NCBI GenBank assembly: GCA_947625865.1 | Contig: CANQQD010000001.1 | Coordinates: 100,465 to 164,464, forward strand | Direction: 5' to 3' | Length of the DNA stretch: 64,000 nucleotides | DNA from: an uncultured Clostridia bacterium | GTDB taxonomy: Bacteria; Bacillota; Clostridia; Christensenellales; Borkfalkiaceae | Part shown: positions 53,122-61,191 of the stretch, one piece after another | How positions within the stretch are numbered: the first letter of the stretch is position 1 | How the letters are laid out: the number at the start of each line of letters is the position of its first letter | Translations under genes and position numbers: made by a program | The notes under the pieces: generated by a model | The model's database searches: none | Seen by the model: only the letters and a program-made list of their open reading frames with translations | What the model was told of the DNA's origin: nothing

Positions 53122-53490
53122 TTATTCGGACTCTTTTTCCAGAAACGCCTTCATCGCTTCGAAGGTCGCCCCGGAAATTACGTGCTCCATCTCGCACGCG
53201 TCGGCGTCGGCGTCCCTTTCGTTCACGCCCAAGCGCTTCAAAAATTCGCGGATGGTGCAGTGCCTGTCATATATCCTTTCGGCGTACTCCGCGCCCTTTT
53301 TGGTGAGATATATGTGCATTCCGTCGCACTCCACAAATCCCGAAGCCGTTAAAATTTTTACCGCCTTCTGGACCGCGGGCTGGCTTACGCCGACCTTTCT
53401 CGCCACGTCCACGCGGTGGACAAACTCCGACTCGCGCGACAGAAGCAATATGTTTTCAAGATAGTCCTCTGTGGACTGGTTGCGCTTCAT
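53122..53490 (-). CDS. DtxR/MntR-family metal-dependent repressor
   Basis: 122-aa metal-sensing regulator. N-terminal winged helix: STEDYLENILLL, then RVDVARKVGVSQPAVQKAVKILTASGFVE, and HIYLTKKGAEYAERIYDRH. Metal-site residues can be seen in the dimer domain: RHCTIREFL, and CEMEHVISG, where Cys, Glu and His match the DtxR/MntR ligand set. No SH3-like third domain, so an MntR-size protein. The track start at 53526 runs over the promoter; I use the ATG at 53490, seven bases after the -10 box. Probably autoregulated through a palindrome between -35 and -10. Whether it senses manganese or iron is unresolved. Confidence 0.9.
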   Translation of the reverse strand: MKRNQSTEDYLENILLLSRESEFVHRVDVARKVGVSQPAVQKAVKILTASGFVECDGMHIYLTKKGAEYAERIYDRHCTIREFLKRLGVNERDADADACEMEHVISGATFEAMKAFLEKESE

Positions 53491-53497
53491 AGTCATG

Positions 53498-53526
53498 ATT
53501 ATATAACAAAACGCCCGTTTTGTCAA
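53498..53526 (-). promoter_or_regulatory. dtxR promoter containing palindromic operator, leaderless geometry
   Basis: TTGACA (53526-53521), 17 nt, TATAAT (53503-53498), seven bases to the ATG. The spacer holds CAAAACG-NN-CGTTTTG (53507-53522), a perfect inverted repeat. Confidence 0.88.
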
Positions 53527-53529
53527 TAA

Positions 53530-53814
53530 TCAATTTTCCCCGCTCTCTTCTTCCTCGTCGGCTTCCTGCTGGTAGAAATCGAATATCTCCTGCAGCAAAC
53601 CGTCGTCGTCCACGGGCTCGAGGATCTGCTCCGCCTCGTTCAGTCGGAATATCGCCACCTCGTCCTCGGCTATTTCGTCGTTGGGCTCGGCGGCGAGAAG
53701 CAGCGTATATTTTTCACCCTTGTATTCGGTAACGTCCAAAAGCTTGAATTTTATCACGTTCCCGTCGTCGTCCACAAGCTCTATTATTTCGTTTTCGAGA
53801 TCTTCCCCGCTCAT
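53530..53814 (-). CDS. DUF1292 protein (YrzB-like)
   Basis: 94-aa acidic protein of the DUF1292 family, often adjacent to ruvX and known from Bacillota. Pattern ELVDDDGNVIKFKLLDVTEYKGEKYTLLLAAEP followed by EDEVAIFRLNEAEQILEPVDDDGLLQEIFDFYQQ fits the family. Unknown biochemical role. Starts 1 nt after ruvX ends, so the two are co-transcribed; ends just upstream of the dtxR promoter. Confidence 0.9.
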   Translation of the reverse strand: MSGEDLENEIIELVDDDGNVIKFKLLDVTEYKGEKYTLLLAAEPNDEIAEDEVAIFRLNEAEQILEPVDDDGLLQEIFDFYQQEADEEEESGEN

Positions 53815-53815
53815 A

Positions 53816-54241
53816 CTAAACTCCTTTTTTATTTAATTTGGAGAGATATCCGTCCAGAATATTCGCCGCGGCGAGGGCGTCCACGTAGAGCTTGCGCTTT
53901 TCGCGGCGCATGCCCTCGGATATCAGCGTTTCGTGCGCCATCTGCGTTGTGAACCGCTCGTCCTCGCAGATCACGGGCACGGGCAGGGCTGCCCTCAAAG
54001 CCTCTATGAATTTGCGGGCTTTCACCGTCTGCACGGCTTCGGTGCCGTCGAAGTTGACGGGCAGGCCGCACACGACGGCGGTCGCGCCCTTTTCGAGGAC
54101 GGTTTTTTTAAGCGCCTCGATGTCTGCCTCGACGCCGCGCCTCAAATATGTCCCCGAGGGCAAGGCGTATGTGTTGAAGGGGTCGGAAACGGCGATCCCT
54201 ATGCGCTTGTCGCCTATGTCGAACGCAACGTATCTTTCCAT
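53816..54241 (-). CDS. ruvX: Putative Holliday junction resolvase / pre-16S rRNA nuclease (RuvX/YqgF)
   Basis: 141-aa RNase H-fold nuclease, in Bacillota thought to mature 16S rRNA or resolve Holliday junctions. Family motifs: MERYVAFDIGDKRIGIAVSDP, VCGLPVNFDGTE, and EDERFTTQMAHE with the catalytic Glu, then the final DALAAANILDGYL. The track start at 54277 precedes the promoter's -10. The ATG at 54241 fits the family start and lies seven bases after TATAAT, without a ribosome site. First gene of a ruvX-DUF1292 operon. Confidence 0.92.
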   Translation of the reverse strand: MERYVAFDIGDKRIGIAVSDPFNTYALPSGTYLRRGVEADIEALKKTVLEKGATAVVCGLPVNFDGTEAVQTVKARKFIEALRAALPVPVICEDERFTTQMAHETLISEGMRREKRKLYVDALAAANILDGYLSKLNKKGV

Positions 54242-54248
54242 AGACATA

Positions 54249-54277
54249 ATTATATCACGCCGCGCGCGAATTTTCAA
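54249..54277 (-). promoter_or_regulatory. ruvX promoter, leaderless geometry
   Basis: TTGAAA, a 17-nt spacer and TATAAT on the minus strand; seven bases separate the -10 box from the ATG at 54241. Coordinates within a base or two. Confidence 0.8.
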
Positions 54278-54287
54278 GCAAAATCAA

Positions 54288-54311
54288 AGATGCCGCACAA
54301 ATCTGCGGCAT
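54288..54311 (-). terminator. Terminator of small membrane protein gene
   Basis: GATGCCGCA/TGCGGCATC with a 6-nt loop, followed in the minus direction by TTTGATTTT. Confidence 0.82.
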
Positions 54312-54320
54312 CGGTAGGTG

Positions 54321-54515
54321 TTATACGGCGGGTTTTTCGGTTTTGCCCTTGCCCGGCTTTTCAAGCTGCTCGAGCTTGGTATCGATATAAGCCTCCGCCT
54401 TTTCCATGAGGTCCTCCTGGTTTTTCTTCACGAGGTTCCTCAGCTTGCAGTTGTTGGCTACCAGAACGGCGCCCGCAGCCATGCCTATCACGGCGCCCAA
54501 AAAGAATTTTTCCAT
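54321..54515 (-). CDS. Small membrane protein (YtxH-like)
   Basis: 64-aa protein with an N-terminal membrane helix (FFLGAVIGMAAGAVLVAN) followed by a charged helix (LVKKNQEDLMEKAEAYIDTKLEQLEKPGKG). This arrangement resembles YtxH-type or general stress small proteins, but no firm family is seen. GGAGG lies upstream of the ATG at 54515, and it has its own terminator, so it is a real gene. Function unknown. Confidence 0.75.
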   Translation of the reverse strand: MEKFFLGAVIGMAAGAVLVANNCKLRNLVKKNQEDLMEKAEAYIDTKLEQLEKPGKGKTEKPAV

Positions 54516-54634
54516 ATAGCTCCTCCGGGGGATAGCCCCCTTAAAAGGAGTATGTGCGGTTTTTGCCGCCGTATGAATGTAAATATTTTACTGTTTTCCG
54601 CCCCGCCGTGATGAGTTTTGCGCGCGTAAATGTA

Positions 54635-54663
54635 TTTACAACCGCCGCATAAAGTATTATAAT
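54635..54663 (+). promoter_or_regulatory. Promoter of MacB/FtsX-type ABC gene
   Basis: TTTACA (54635-54640), a 17-nt spacer and TATAAT (54658-54663). The track start (ATG 54662) overlaps the -10 box, supporting the start at 54686. Confidence 0.85.
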
Positions 54664-54685
54664 GTCCGCGGACGGGCAGAAGCAA

Positions 54686-57298
54686 ATGATCGAAGTTAAA
54701 GAACTCACAAAGATTTATAAGAGCAGGAAAGGCGGCGAGTGCGTCGCCCTCGACCGCGTAAGTTTTACTTTGCCCGACAGTGGCTTTGTTTTTGTCATAG
54801 GCAAGAGCGGCAGCGGCAAGACGACCCTCCTATCCCTCTTGGGCGGGCTGGACAACGTCACCTCGGGCGAGATCATCGAAAACGGCAGGCATATCGAGAA
54901 ATTCAGGCTGAAAGAGCAGATAGCCTATCGCAATTCGACGATAGGTTTTATATTTCAGGACTTCCACCTTATAGACGACCTCACGATATATGAGAACATC
55001 GCCCTTGCGCTTGAACTGCGCGGGGACGACGGCAGTGAAAAGATTTTAAAAGCGCTTGCGGACACCGGTCTTGAGGACTATGCAAACCGATATCCCAAGG
55101 AGCTTTCGGGCGGGCAGAAGCAGCGCGTGGCGATAGCGCGTGCGCTTGTCAAAAACCCCTCGGTAATACTTGCGGACGAGCCGACGGGCAACCTCGACAG
55201 CAAGACGACGGCGCAGATCCTCGGGCTTTTGAAGGAACTCTCCGCGGAAAAGTTAGTAGTCATAGTGTCGCATAATTTAAGCGACGCCGAGCGTTATGCC
55301 GACGAGATAATAGAGCTTTCGGACGGAAAAATATTGCAGCATTTAAGGCGGAACGAGCAGTTCAACGCCCGCCTGAGGGTGGAAAACGGCACGCTCATAA
55401 TCCCGTCGGGCGAGGAATTCGCCGAAGAAAACCTCAAAGAGGTTGCGCAAAAGTTAAGGGGCGGTGTACAGGACGTCGTGCAGGAAAACGAGCGGTTTTT
55501 GCCCTATGAAGAGGTTGAAAAGGATATGCCCGAGGCGCAGCCGCTGAAACAAAAACACATGAGGGCGGCCGGCACCGCAAAACTTTCAATAAAATTCGCG
55601 CGGCGCAGTTTAATAAGGACGTGCGTATATTCGGTGATCTTTGCCGCCATATTGGTGGTTTTGGGGCTCTCACAGCTCATAATGAACTTCAACGGCGGCG
55701 AAGTTGTGGCGGCCGAACTGGAAAAACGGGGCTTAACCTGCGCGTCTTTCATAAAGGATACAAACGATAACTACCAAATCACGGACACGACCCGCCTTGT
55801 GGACGTAAACGAGGGCGACCTGCAAAAGTTTTACAACGCGGGTTACGAGGGCAAGGCCTATCCGCTGGTAAATTACAGCCTGTATAATTCAGCCCAAACA
55901 ACGTGTTACTTACAATCACGAATAACATATAAATCTAACCCTTACAGTGTCCTCGCGTCTTCGGGCGTACTCATCACCGACGAGGAATTTATCAAGAGTA
56001 AGTTCGGCAAGTTGGAGTTCGTCGCTGTGGCGGACGAGCAGCGGGCAGACGGGGTGTTCATCACCGATTATTTTGCAGATACGGCAATAATCAACTTTGC
56101 AAGCAAAAAATTGACATATAACGACCTTTTGAAAGAAATTCGCTGGAGTACGATACACAGCTACGGTTACGTCAACGGTATTATCGATACGGGATACAGG
56201 GAACGCTACAAAGATCTGCTCGACAAACTCACCGATCCGGGCACCTCCCAAGAGGAGATCCGCCGTCTTTCCGAAAGCCAAACATTCATTGCCTTTTTTG
56301 ACGAGTTGACACAATATCTGAATATCGCCTATACATTCAATAAAGATTTTGTAAACGCCGTCACAGAGTCCAACATAAGACAATTTACCATAGGCGCAGG
56401 CAGTACGTTTGAAACGGGCGGGAAGAGTTACGCGTTTCAAAGCAATTATTTTTCCGATGAAGTAATGTACGGCGGCAAGCATACATTGAACGAGGATGAA
56501 ATTATAATGAACTACGCCGCGTATAACTCTACGTTCGGCACGACCTACACCCCACAAAACTATCAGAATTTCGAACCGCAGACCGTCAATTTGTGCTACT
56601 ATCAGATGTGCGATACGTCCAAATCTGTCAAGAAGTATGAAAAGACGGTAACGATCGTTCGCTTGGTATCGACAGACGTAGGACATTGTTTTGTGTCCGA
56701 AAAAATTTTTGAGGATCTTCAGCGTTTGGAAATGTTCACGTTCGGCTATTATTTCGATAACGGCGAACAGGAGGAACTGCTGGTGAACGCGGCAAGCGAA
56801 AACGGCTTTCTGCCCAACTCCTCGATAGCAAGCTCCATCACCGTCATGGCAAAGGCGGTTAAGGTGTTCGGCAACTTTTTTGCCATAATATTCGTTGTTT
56901 TGTGCGCGGCGTTGCTGCTCCTTATGATACAGTTTGAGCTGAAGAACATCAAGGACAGGATCAGGGACATAGGTATAATGAAAGCTCTTGGGGCGAGAGA
57001 TATCGACCTTATCTTTATTTTCGGTTTTCAGGTGATTATCGCGGGGCTTGCCATGGTAATTCTCTATATCACAGGCTCCTTTGTGTTCATAGGACTTGCA
57101 AACAAGGTGCTCGTGCTGTCGCTTTCGGAGCTCGCCAAAAACACCCTCGTAATGGATCTTAACTTCCTCGTCGTCAAGTGGCTGTACATCTTGCAGAACT
57201 GTATTCTTGCGATTATAATTATCGTTGCCTCGTTTATCATACCCATGCTGCGCCTCAAGCACATCAGGCCGACAAACGTAATAAAGGCAAAGGAATGA
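54686..57298 (+). CDS. ABC transporter, fused ATPase and FtsX-like permease (MacB type)
   Basis: 870-aa fusion of an ATPase domain (residues about 1-230) and a four-helix FtsX permease with a large external loop. Walker [10 protein letters not shown], signature LSGGQKQR, Walker [14 protein letters not shown]. Membrane helices: [19 protein letters not shown] after the linker, then [42 protein letters not shown] and [19 protein letters not shown]. The external loop of about 400 residues is unusual in having no recognisable domain. MacB/BceAB-like proteins act in peptide export, lipoprotein transport or antibiotic resistance; no partner membrane-fusion gene or sensor kinase is adjacent. Start at 54686 by promoter geometry; ribosome site weak. 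Confidence 0.9.
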   Translation: MIEVKELTKIYKSRKGGECVALDRVSFTLPDSGFVFVIGKSGSGKTTLLSLLGGLDNVTSGEIIENGRHIEKFRLKEQIAYRNSTIGFIFQDFHLIDDLTIYENIALALELRGDDGSEKILKALADTGLEDYANRYPKELSGGQKQRVAIARALVKNPSVILADEPTGNLDSKTTAQILGLLKELSAEKLVVIVSHNLSDAERYADEIIELSDGKILQHLRRNEQFNARLRVENGTLIIPSGEEFAEENLKEVAQKLRGGVQDVVQENERFLPYEEVEKDMPEAQPLKQKHMRAAGTAKLSIKFARRSLIRTCVYSVIFAAILVVLGLSQLIMNFNGGEVVAAELEKRGLTCASFIKDTNDNYQITDTTRLVDVNEGDLQKFYNAGYEGKAYPLVNYSLYNSAQTTCYLQSRITYKSNPYSVLASSGVLITDEEFIKSKFGKLEFVAVADEQRADGVFITDYFADTAIINFASKKLTYNDLLKEIRWSTIHSYGYVNGIIDTGYRERYKDLLDKLTDPGTSQEEIRRLSESQTFIAFFDELTQYLNIAYTFNKDFVNAVTESNIRQFTIGAGSTFETGGKSYAFQSNYFSDEVMYGGKHTLNEDEIIMNYAAYNSTFGTTYTPQNYQNFEPQTVNLCYYQMCDTSKSVKKYEKTVTIVRLVSTDVGHCFVSEKIFEDLQRLEMFTFGYYFDNGEQEELLVNAASENGFLPNSSIASSITVMAKAVKVFGNFFAIIFVVLCAALLLLMIQFELKNIKDRIRDIGIMKALGARDIDLIFIFGFQVIIAGLAMVILYITGSFVFIGLANKVLVLSLSELAKNTLVMDLNFLVVKWLYILQNCILAIIIIVASFIIPMLRLKHIRPTNVIKAKE

Positions 57299-57331
57299 CC
57301 CGCGCAAAAAACGCAAAAACTCAACACGTTC

Positions 57332-57366
57332 TTAAAAAACCGCCCTTTTCAAGGGCGGTTTTTTGT
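57332..57366. terminator. Terminator between ABC gene and convergent gene
   Basis: AAAAACCGCCCTT, TTCA, AGGGCGGTTTTTT; U-tracts on both strands. Confidence 0.92.
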
Positions 57367-57382
57367 GTGCGGAAAGCCGAAA

Positions 57383-57979
57383 TCAGTAGGAATTTTTCAG
57401 CTGCAGCTTTAAAAGCGCGTTTTCGTCCGTTAGCTTTTTTATGATCTGCGTGAGCTTTTTGTTCTCCTCCTTCAAAGACCCGGCAAGGCGGTCGTAGAGC
57501 CCGTTTATCTCCTCCTCCAGCTTCGCGCGCGCGCCGTCGTCCGTGTTCATGCCGCACTCGCGCATTATTTTTTCCAGTCTGGCGGGCTGCTTGGTGAGCA
57601 CGTTGCGGTATTTGTTCTGATAGCGGAGCATCAGCTTATCGTCCCCGCCCGAAAGGTTTAAAACGGCGCGGCGCACGGATATCCCCCTTTGCTTCTGCTC
57701 GAGGATCTGCCTTAAAATTTTGTCCGTCTCCTCCTCGGAAAAGGGCACTATTTTTTCGGCTTTGAGATTCTTCCCGCGCAAAATCTGCTTCACGCGGCTG
57801 TCCCCCGTGCTCCTTAAAAGGGCGTAATAATAATTCCGCACGCTCCCCTTTGCCCTGCCGGTCTTTTTGGCGTAGCCCTCGAAGAGCCCCGTAAGCGTCT
57901 GTCCGCGCCTTTTGCCCTCGGCAATGTATTCCACAAGGCTCTTCGCCTCTTCTTCCGTATAGCCGTTTATCTTGTTCAT
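57383..57979 (-). CDS. Putative DNA-binding protein with coiled-coil tail
   Basis: 198-aa protein not matched to a named family. N-terminal two repeat halves, each with a basic helical pattern: EEEAKSLVEYIAEGKRRGQTLTGLFEGYAKKTGRAKGSVRNYYYALLR and EEETDKILRQILEQKQRGISVRRAVLNLSGGDDKLMLRYQNKYRNVL. These look like Myb/HTH-like repeats, similar to prespore regulator RsfA-type proteins. The C-terminal 60 residues form a likely coiled coil (KLEEEINGLYDRLAGSLKEENKKLTQIIKKLTDENALLKLQL). GGAGG precedes the ATG. Suggests a dimeric DNA-binding protein, possibly sporulation-related; inference only. Confidence 0.7.
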   Translation of the reverse strand: MNKINGYTEEEAKSLVEYIAEGKRRGQTLTGLFEGYAKKTGRAKGSVRNYYYALLRSTGDSRVKQILRGKNLKAEKIVPFSEEETDKILRQILEQKQRGISVRRAVLNLSGGDDKLMLRYQNKYRNVLTKQPARLEKIMRECGMNTDDGARAKLEEEINGLYDRLAGSLKEENKKLTQIIKKLTDENALLKLQLKNSY

Positions 57980-58051
57980 ATCTGCCTCCTATGGTGCGTA
58001 TATTGACATATTTTTAAAAAGCTATTCATTAAATAATAAAAAAGGTGGATA

Positions 58052-58981
58052 ATGAAAATTTATTTTGTGAGCCGCACGCCCGCCGCCCTGAAGCTCAACG
58101 GCGAATTTGCGGGCAGGCTCGACGGCTTCGAGAGGTGCGCCGACATAAATTTAAAGGACAACGTGTTTGCCGAGGTATGCCCTGCGGGCAAGCTTCCGGC
58201 GAGTTTTTTTATTGACGAAAAATTGTTCTGCGACCCGCCCGACTTTACGGACGTGTATCTTTTGGGCGGCGGCGAGGCGCTCGTCTCCCTCCGCGCCTTC
58301 AAAAGCGCGGACATGCAGCTGAAAATAATTTACCAGACGCGGTTTTGCGGCAATCTCGTCACCGTGTTTTCGCAGGGCGGGGTGTATCTTGCCGTCGAGG
58401 GACAAAAATATTTTTTCTGCGCCGCCGGCGAAAATTTTTCAGCCGTGACCGCCGAGGAAAAGACAATTGCGGGATATCCCGTGCTTGCGCTCTATGGCGG
58501 GGACGACCTTATCATAATTTCGCACACGGGCGCAAAGATCTTTGCAAACCGCGTCGCGTCGGCGGAATTCGGCGAAACATTGAAGGCGGGCTTGCCCTTA
58601 AAGACCTGCACCGATTCCGTGGCTTTGTGCGAGTACGCCTACGACGGCGTGGAGCTCAGACTCCTTTCCTCCGAAATATCCGACCGCGCTTCCACGGAAA
58701 ATGCAATACATATAGCGTTTTTTGAGAGTGTTCTCTATGGCGGGGACTTTAAAAAATATCTCTCCGAATCCCTGCTGCCGCATGCGGGGAGCTTAAGGGA
58801 ATATCTCGGGAACTTCACCGAAGTGATCGCGCCCATGGCGGGGTTTTACGAAAACAGCCCCGCGGCGCTTGCCGCGGGGCTGTGCTATCCCATAAAAAAC
58901 AACCTCTTTAACGTGAAATACTTTGCCGTCAGCTTAAAGGACGGCAAAATAGACAACATATACCCCGTCGAAACGCTCTGA
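58052..58981 (+). CDS. Hypothetical protein
   Basis: 309-aa soluble protein, not recognised. No signal peptide or membrane helices. The first half is beta-rich (FVSRTPAALKLNGEFAGRL, DVYLLGGGEALVSLRAF, LKIIYQTRF), and the second half is helical (FFESVLYGGDFKKYLSESLLPHAGSLREYLGNFTEVIAPM). GGTGGA lies before the ATG, and TTGACA upstream could be a -35. Codon use and GC match the neighbours, so it is a resident gene. Ends where repeat island E begins. Confidence 0.7.
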   Translation: MKIYFVSRTPAALKLNGEFAGRLDGFERCADINLKDNVFAEVCPAGKLPASFFIDEKLFCDPPDFTDVYLLGGGEALVSLRAFKSADMQLKIIYQTRFCGNLVTVFSQGGVYLAVEGQKYFFCAAGENFSAVTAEEKTIAGYPVLALYGGDDLIIISHTGAKIFANRVASAEFGETLKAGLPLKTCTDSVALCEYAYDGVELRLLSSEISDRASTENAIHIAFFESVLYGGDFKKYLSESLLPHAGSLREYLGNFTEVIAPMAGFYENSPAALAAGLCYPIKNNLFNVKYFAVSLKDGKIDNIYPVETL

Positions 58982-59083
58982 CACGCGGCAACGTGACGTT
59001 GCATCCGGGTTTCTTAATAGCGTTAGCGGTTAACGAAGTTTTGTACACATCAAACGACAAGTGCGTCGCCGCACCCCCTCCTC

Positions 59084-59136
59084 TTGCCCTCTTCCGTCAC
59101 CGACGGGGGAGGGTGCCCTGAAAGGGCGGGTGGGAG
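59084..59136 (+). repeat. REP-like two-stem element, copy E1
   Basis: Stem 2 is GCCCT-GAA-AGGGC; loop of stem 1 is CACCG. Confidence 0.85.
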
Positions 59137-59409
59137 TATGGGCTTTGTTTTCCCTCCCCTCAGTCTCGCTTCGCTCGACAGCTCCCCTCGCAAGCGAAGG
59201 GCGCCAAGGTTGGGGTGGAGCGTCCGCCAGCCTTCTCGCCAACGGCAAGGAAAATCGTTGGTTCGGGCACCGTTCGCGCGGGACGTTTGCGCTCACTCAT
59301 CTCGCGCGGCAAAACAGCGCTCGTCCCCCTAAGCGAAGGGCGCCAAGGTTTGGGGTGTATTGCTCGGCAGCTCCCCCTCTGTCATTCTGCGCGAGTGTCG
59401 CCCCCTCTC

Positions 59410-59578
59410 TGTCATTCTGAGGCGTTAGCCGAAGAATCTGTCGCGTAGCGACTTTTGGTTTGCTGTTTCATCGCACCTCGCCCGAGCGCAGCGACGGTTT
59501 TGTGTGCGTTTCTACGCACCAAAAGCAGACCACGAGGGGATTCTTTCGCTTACCGCTACGCTCACGCTCAAAATGACA
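59410..59578. mobile_element. MITE-like repeat with TGTCATTC ends, copy 2
   Basis: About 169 bp; ends TGTCATTCTGA and TCAAAATGACA, same interior GAAGAATCTGTCGCG and TTTTGGTTTG as 39464-39621. It contains a 50-bp insert absent from copy 1. Confidence 0.7.
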
Positions 59579-59690
59579 CGGCTTAATGAGTGTTGCAATT
59601 ATTTTTTAAAATAATCAATGGCGCAAGCATGGTTCCCCTTCGCCAGCCTTCTCGCCAACGGCAAGGAAAACCGTAGGCTCGTGCGCGCCC

Positions 59691-60233
59691 GCGCCGCTGT
59701 GGGAGATAATGCCGGCTCTGACCTCGCTCTATCCCGAAAAGCGGCTTGTGTCCGAGGTCAAGCCCGAGGCGGAGCTTGAAGAGGGGCTTATATCGGGCAC
59801 ATATCAAATGATAATCACTTCGAAAACAGACGGAAATGACGATACGTGTTGCGTTTTTGCGGGAAGCGAGGCGCTTCTTCTGAATGTGCCAAGGCTTCAC
59901 CCGCTGGCAAACGCGACGGGCGGGGTTCGCTTTGCGGACATAGAAAAATATTCCGTGCTGCTCTACACAAAGACGGGAGTTTGGGAGGATATCGTCCGCC
60001 GCGAGATGCCCGCCGCGCACATAATTATGCAGGACGACAGGGACAGTTTCGAGGCGTTGAAGCGGGAGAGCGCCCTCCTCTCCTTTTCGACCGAGCTTTC
60101 GATAAAGCGGTTCGGCAACGTGGACGAAGCTATCGTTCTGCCCGTTTTGGACGACTCGGCGAAGATAGATTTCTACTGCCACGTCTTAAAGAAAAATAAG
60201 CAACTTTTAAGCGAATTTTTGGAAAAATATTAA
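59691..60233 (+). pseudogene. LysR-type regulator remnant, 5' half lost
   Basis: About 180 codons matching the effector-binding domain of a LysR regulator: PLWEIMPALTSLYPEKRLVSEV near the start, ending in HVLKKNKQLLSEFLEKY. The DNA-binding helix-turn-helix and the first part of the effector domain are missing. The homologous frame continues left of the track's ATG at 59709 to about 59691 and stops exactly where the repeat block CGCCAGCCTTCTCGCC...CGTGCGCGCC ends. So a repeat insertion or deletion removed the 5' half. It is probably nonfunctional. The nearby reductase and flavodoxin genes would have been its likely targets. Confidence 0.8.
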
Positions 60234-60292
60234 TTAACCAGCTGCATATTGATTAAAACGGGAGCAGAGGGCGAGAAGCTCTCAAACTCACA

Positions 60293-60327
60293 AAAATCCC
60301 AAGCACGGCTTGCCTGGGATTTTTTTG
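60293..60327. terminator. Terminator between LysR remnant and reductase
   Basis: AAAAATCCCA and TGGGATTTTTTT flank a 12-nt partly paired loop; serves convergent genes. Confidence 0.85.
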
Positions 60328-60328
60328 A

Positions 60329-61180
60329 CTATTTCTGGTTGTTGAAATCTATGTTCCACCCCATAAACGCCTTCTCTTCGTCGGCGATCGCCATATTGTA
60401 ATAACGCTTGCCCTTGTCGAGCGCGGCAATCTCTTTTATCTCTTCGTCGGTAAGCGCAAAGTCGAAAATATCCAAATTGCTCTTTATATGCTCGGGGTTT
60501 TTGGAACCGGGGATTACGATATTGCCCACCTGCGTGTGCCAGCGGAGTATGATCTGCGCGTTGGTTTTTGAGTACTTTTGCGCAAGACGTGTGAAGATTT
60601 CCTGCTTTATAAGCGATTTGTCGCCGTGCCCCAAGGGATACCACGCCATAAGCCCCATGCCGTACTTTTTCAGCGTTTGTTTCAGCTCGGTTTGGGGATA
60701 GTAAGGGTGAGTTTCCACCTGCACGACCTGCGGTATAACTTCGCAGTTTGCAAGTATGTTGTTGAAGCGGTCTGTGGGGAAGTTGGAAAGCCCCAACGCC
60801 TTGACTTTGCCCGCCTTATAAGCCCGTTCCATTGCCCTGTAGCCCTCGGTATAGTTGCCCACGGGCTGGTGCAAAAACAGCAGATCCACATAGTCCGTGC
60901 CGAGCCTTGCAAGCGTATCGTTTATCGCTTTGTCGCCGTCCTCGTATTCGGTACACCATATTTTTGTTACAAGAAAAATATCCTTGCGGTCCACGCCGCT
61001 CTTTTTAATTCCGCGGCCGACCGCCCGCTCGTTCATGTAGGCGTTCGCCGTGTCTATGAGCCTGTAACCGCATTTGAGCGCCTCATATACGGAGTTTTCC
61101 GCGTCCTCGGGCGAGAGCAAATACGTACCGATCCCCGCCACAGGCATTCTGATTCCGTTGTTTAAATCAAAGTATTCCAT
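60329..61180 (-). CDS. Aldo/keto reductase
   Basis: 283-aa NADPH-dependent reductase of the AKR superfamily. GYRLIDTANAYMNERAVGRGIKKSG carries the catalytic Asp and Tyr, the Lys is in VTKIW, and the His is in LFLHQPV. GLSNFPTDRF and the cofactor loop IVIPGSKNPEHIKSNLDIFDFAL complete the pattern. I use the ATG at 61180 with GGGAG upstream; the track start at 61429 reads through the flavodoxin gene. 11 nt after the flavodoxin stop, hence an operon. Substrate unknown. Confidence 0.94.
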   Translation of the reverse strand: MEYFDLNNGIRMPVAGIGTYLLSPEDAENSVYEALKCGYRLIDTANAYMNERAVGRGIKKSGVDRKDIFLVTKIWCTEYEDGDKAINDTLARLGTDYVDLLFLHQPVGNYTEGYRAMERAYKAGKVKALGLSNFPTDRFNNILANCEVIPQVVQVETHPYYPQTELKQTLKKYGMGLMAWYPLGHGDKSLIKQEIFTRLAQKYSKTNAQIILRWHTQVGNIVIPGSKNPEHIKSNLDIFDFALTDEEIKEIAALDKGKRYYNMAIADEEKAFMGWNIDFNNQK

Positions 61181-61191
61181 AATATTCTCCC

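Larger units (their letters stand above)
58982..59690. repeat. Repeat island E
   Basis: About 700 bp without a functional gene: a head block with CCGGGTTTCTTAATAGCG (about 59000-59060), REP-like element (59084-59136), a CTCCCCTCAGTCTCG block (about 59153-59215), the TTCGGGCACCGT...CGCGCGGCAAAACAGCGC block (about 59266-59325), a MITE-like element (59410-59578), and a block CGCCAGCCTTCTCGCCAACGGCAAGG present twice (59225-59251, 59641-59667). Confidence 0.85.

Noticed and set aside
55916-57316. 466-aa minus-strand ORF opposite the ABC transporter
   Set aside because: It lies wholly opposite a well-supported coding frame with clear motifs. The same applies to long shadows at 6296-7330, 8548-9888, 14598-15698, 46121-47194 and 19997-20860.
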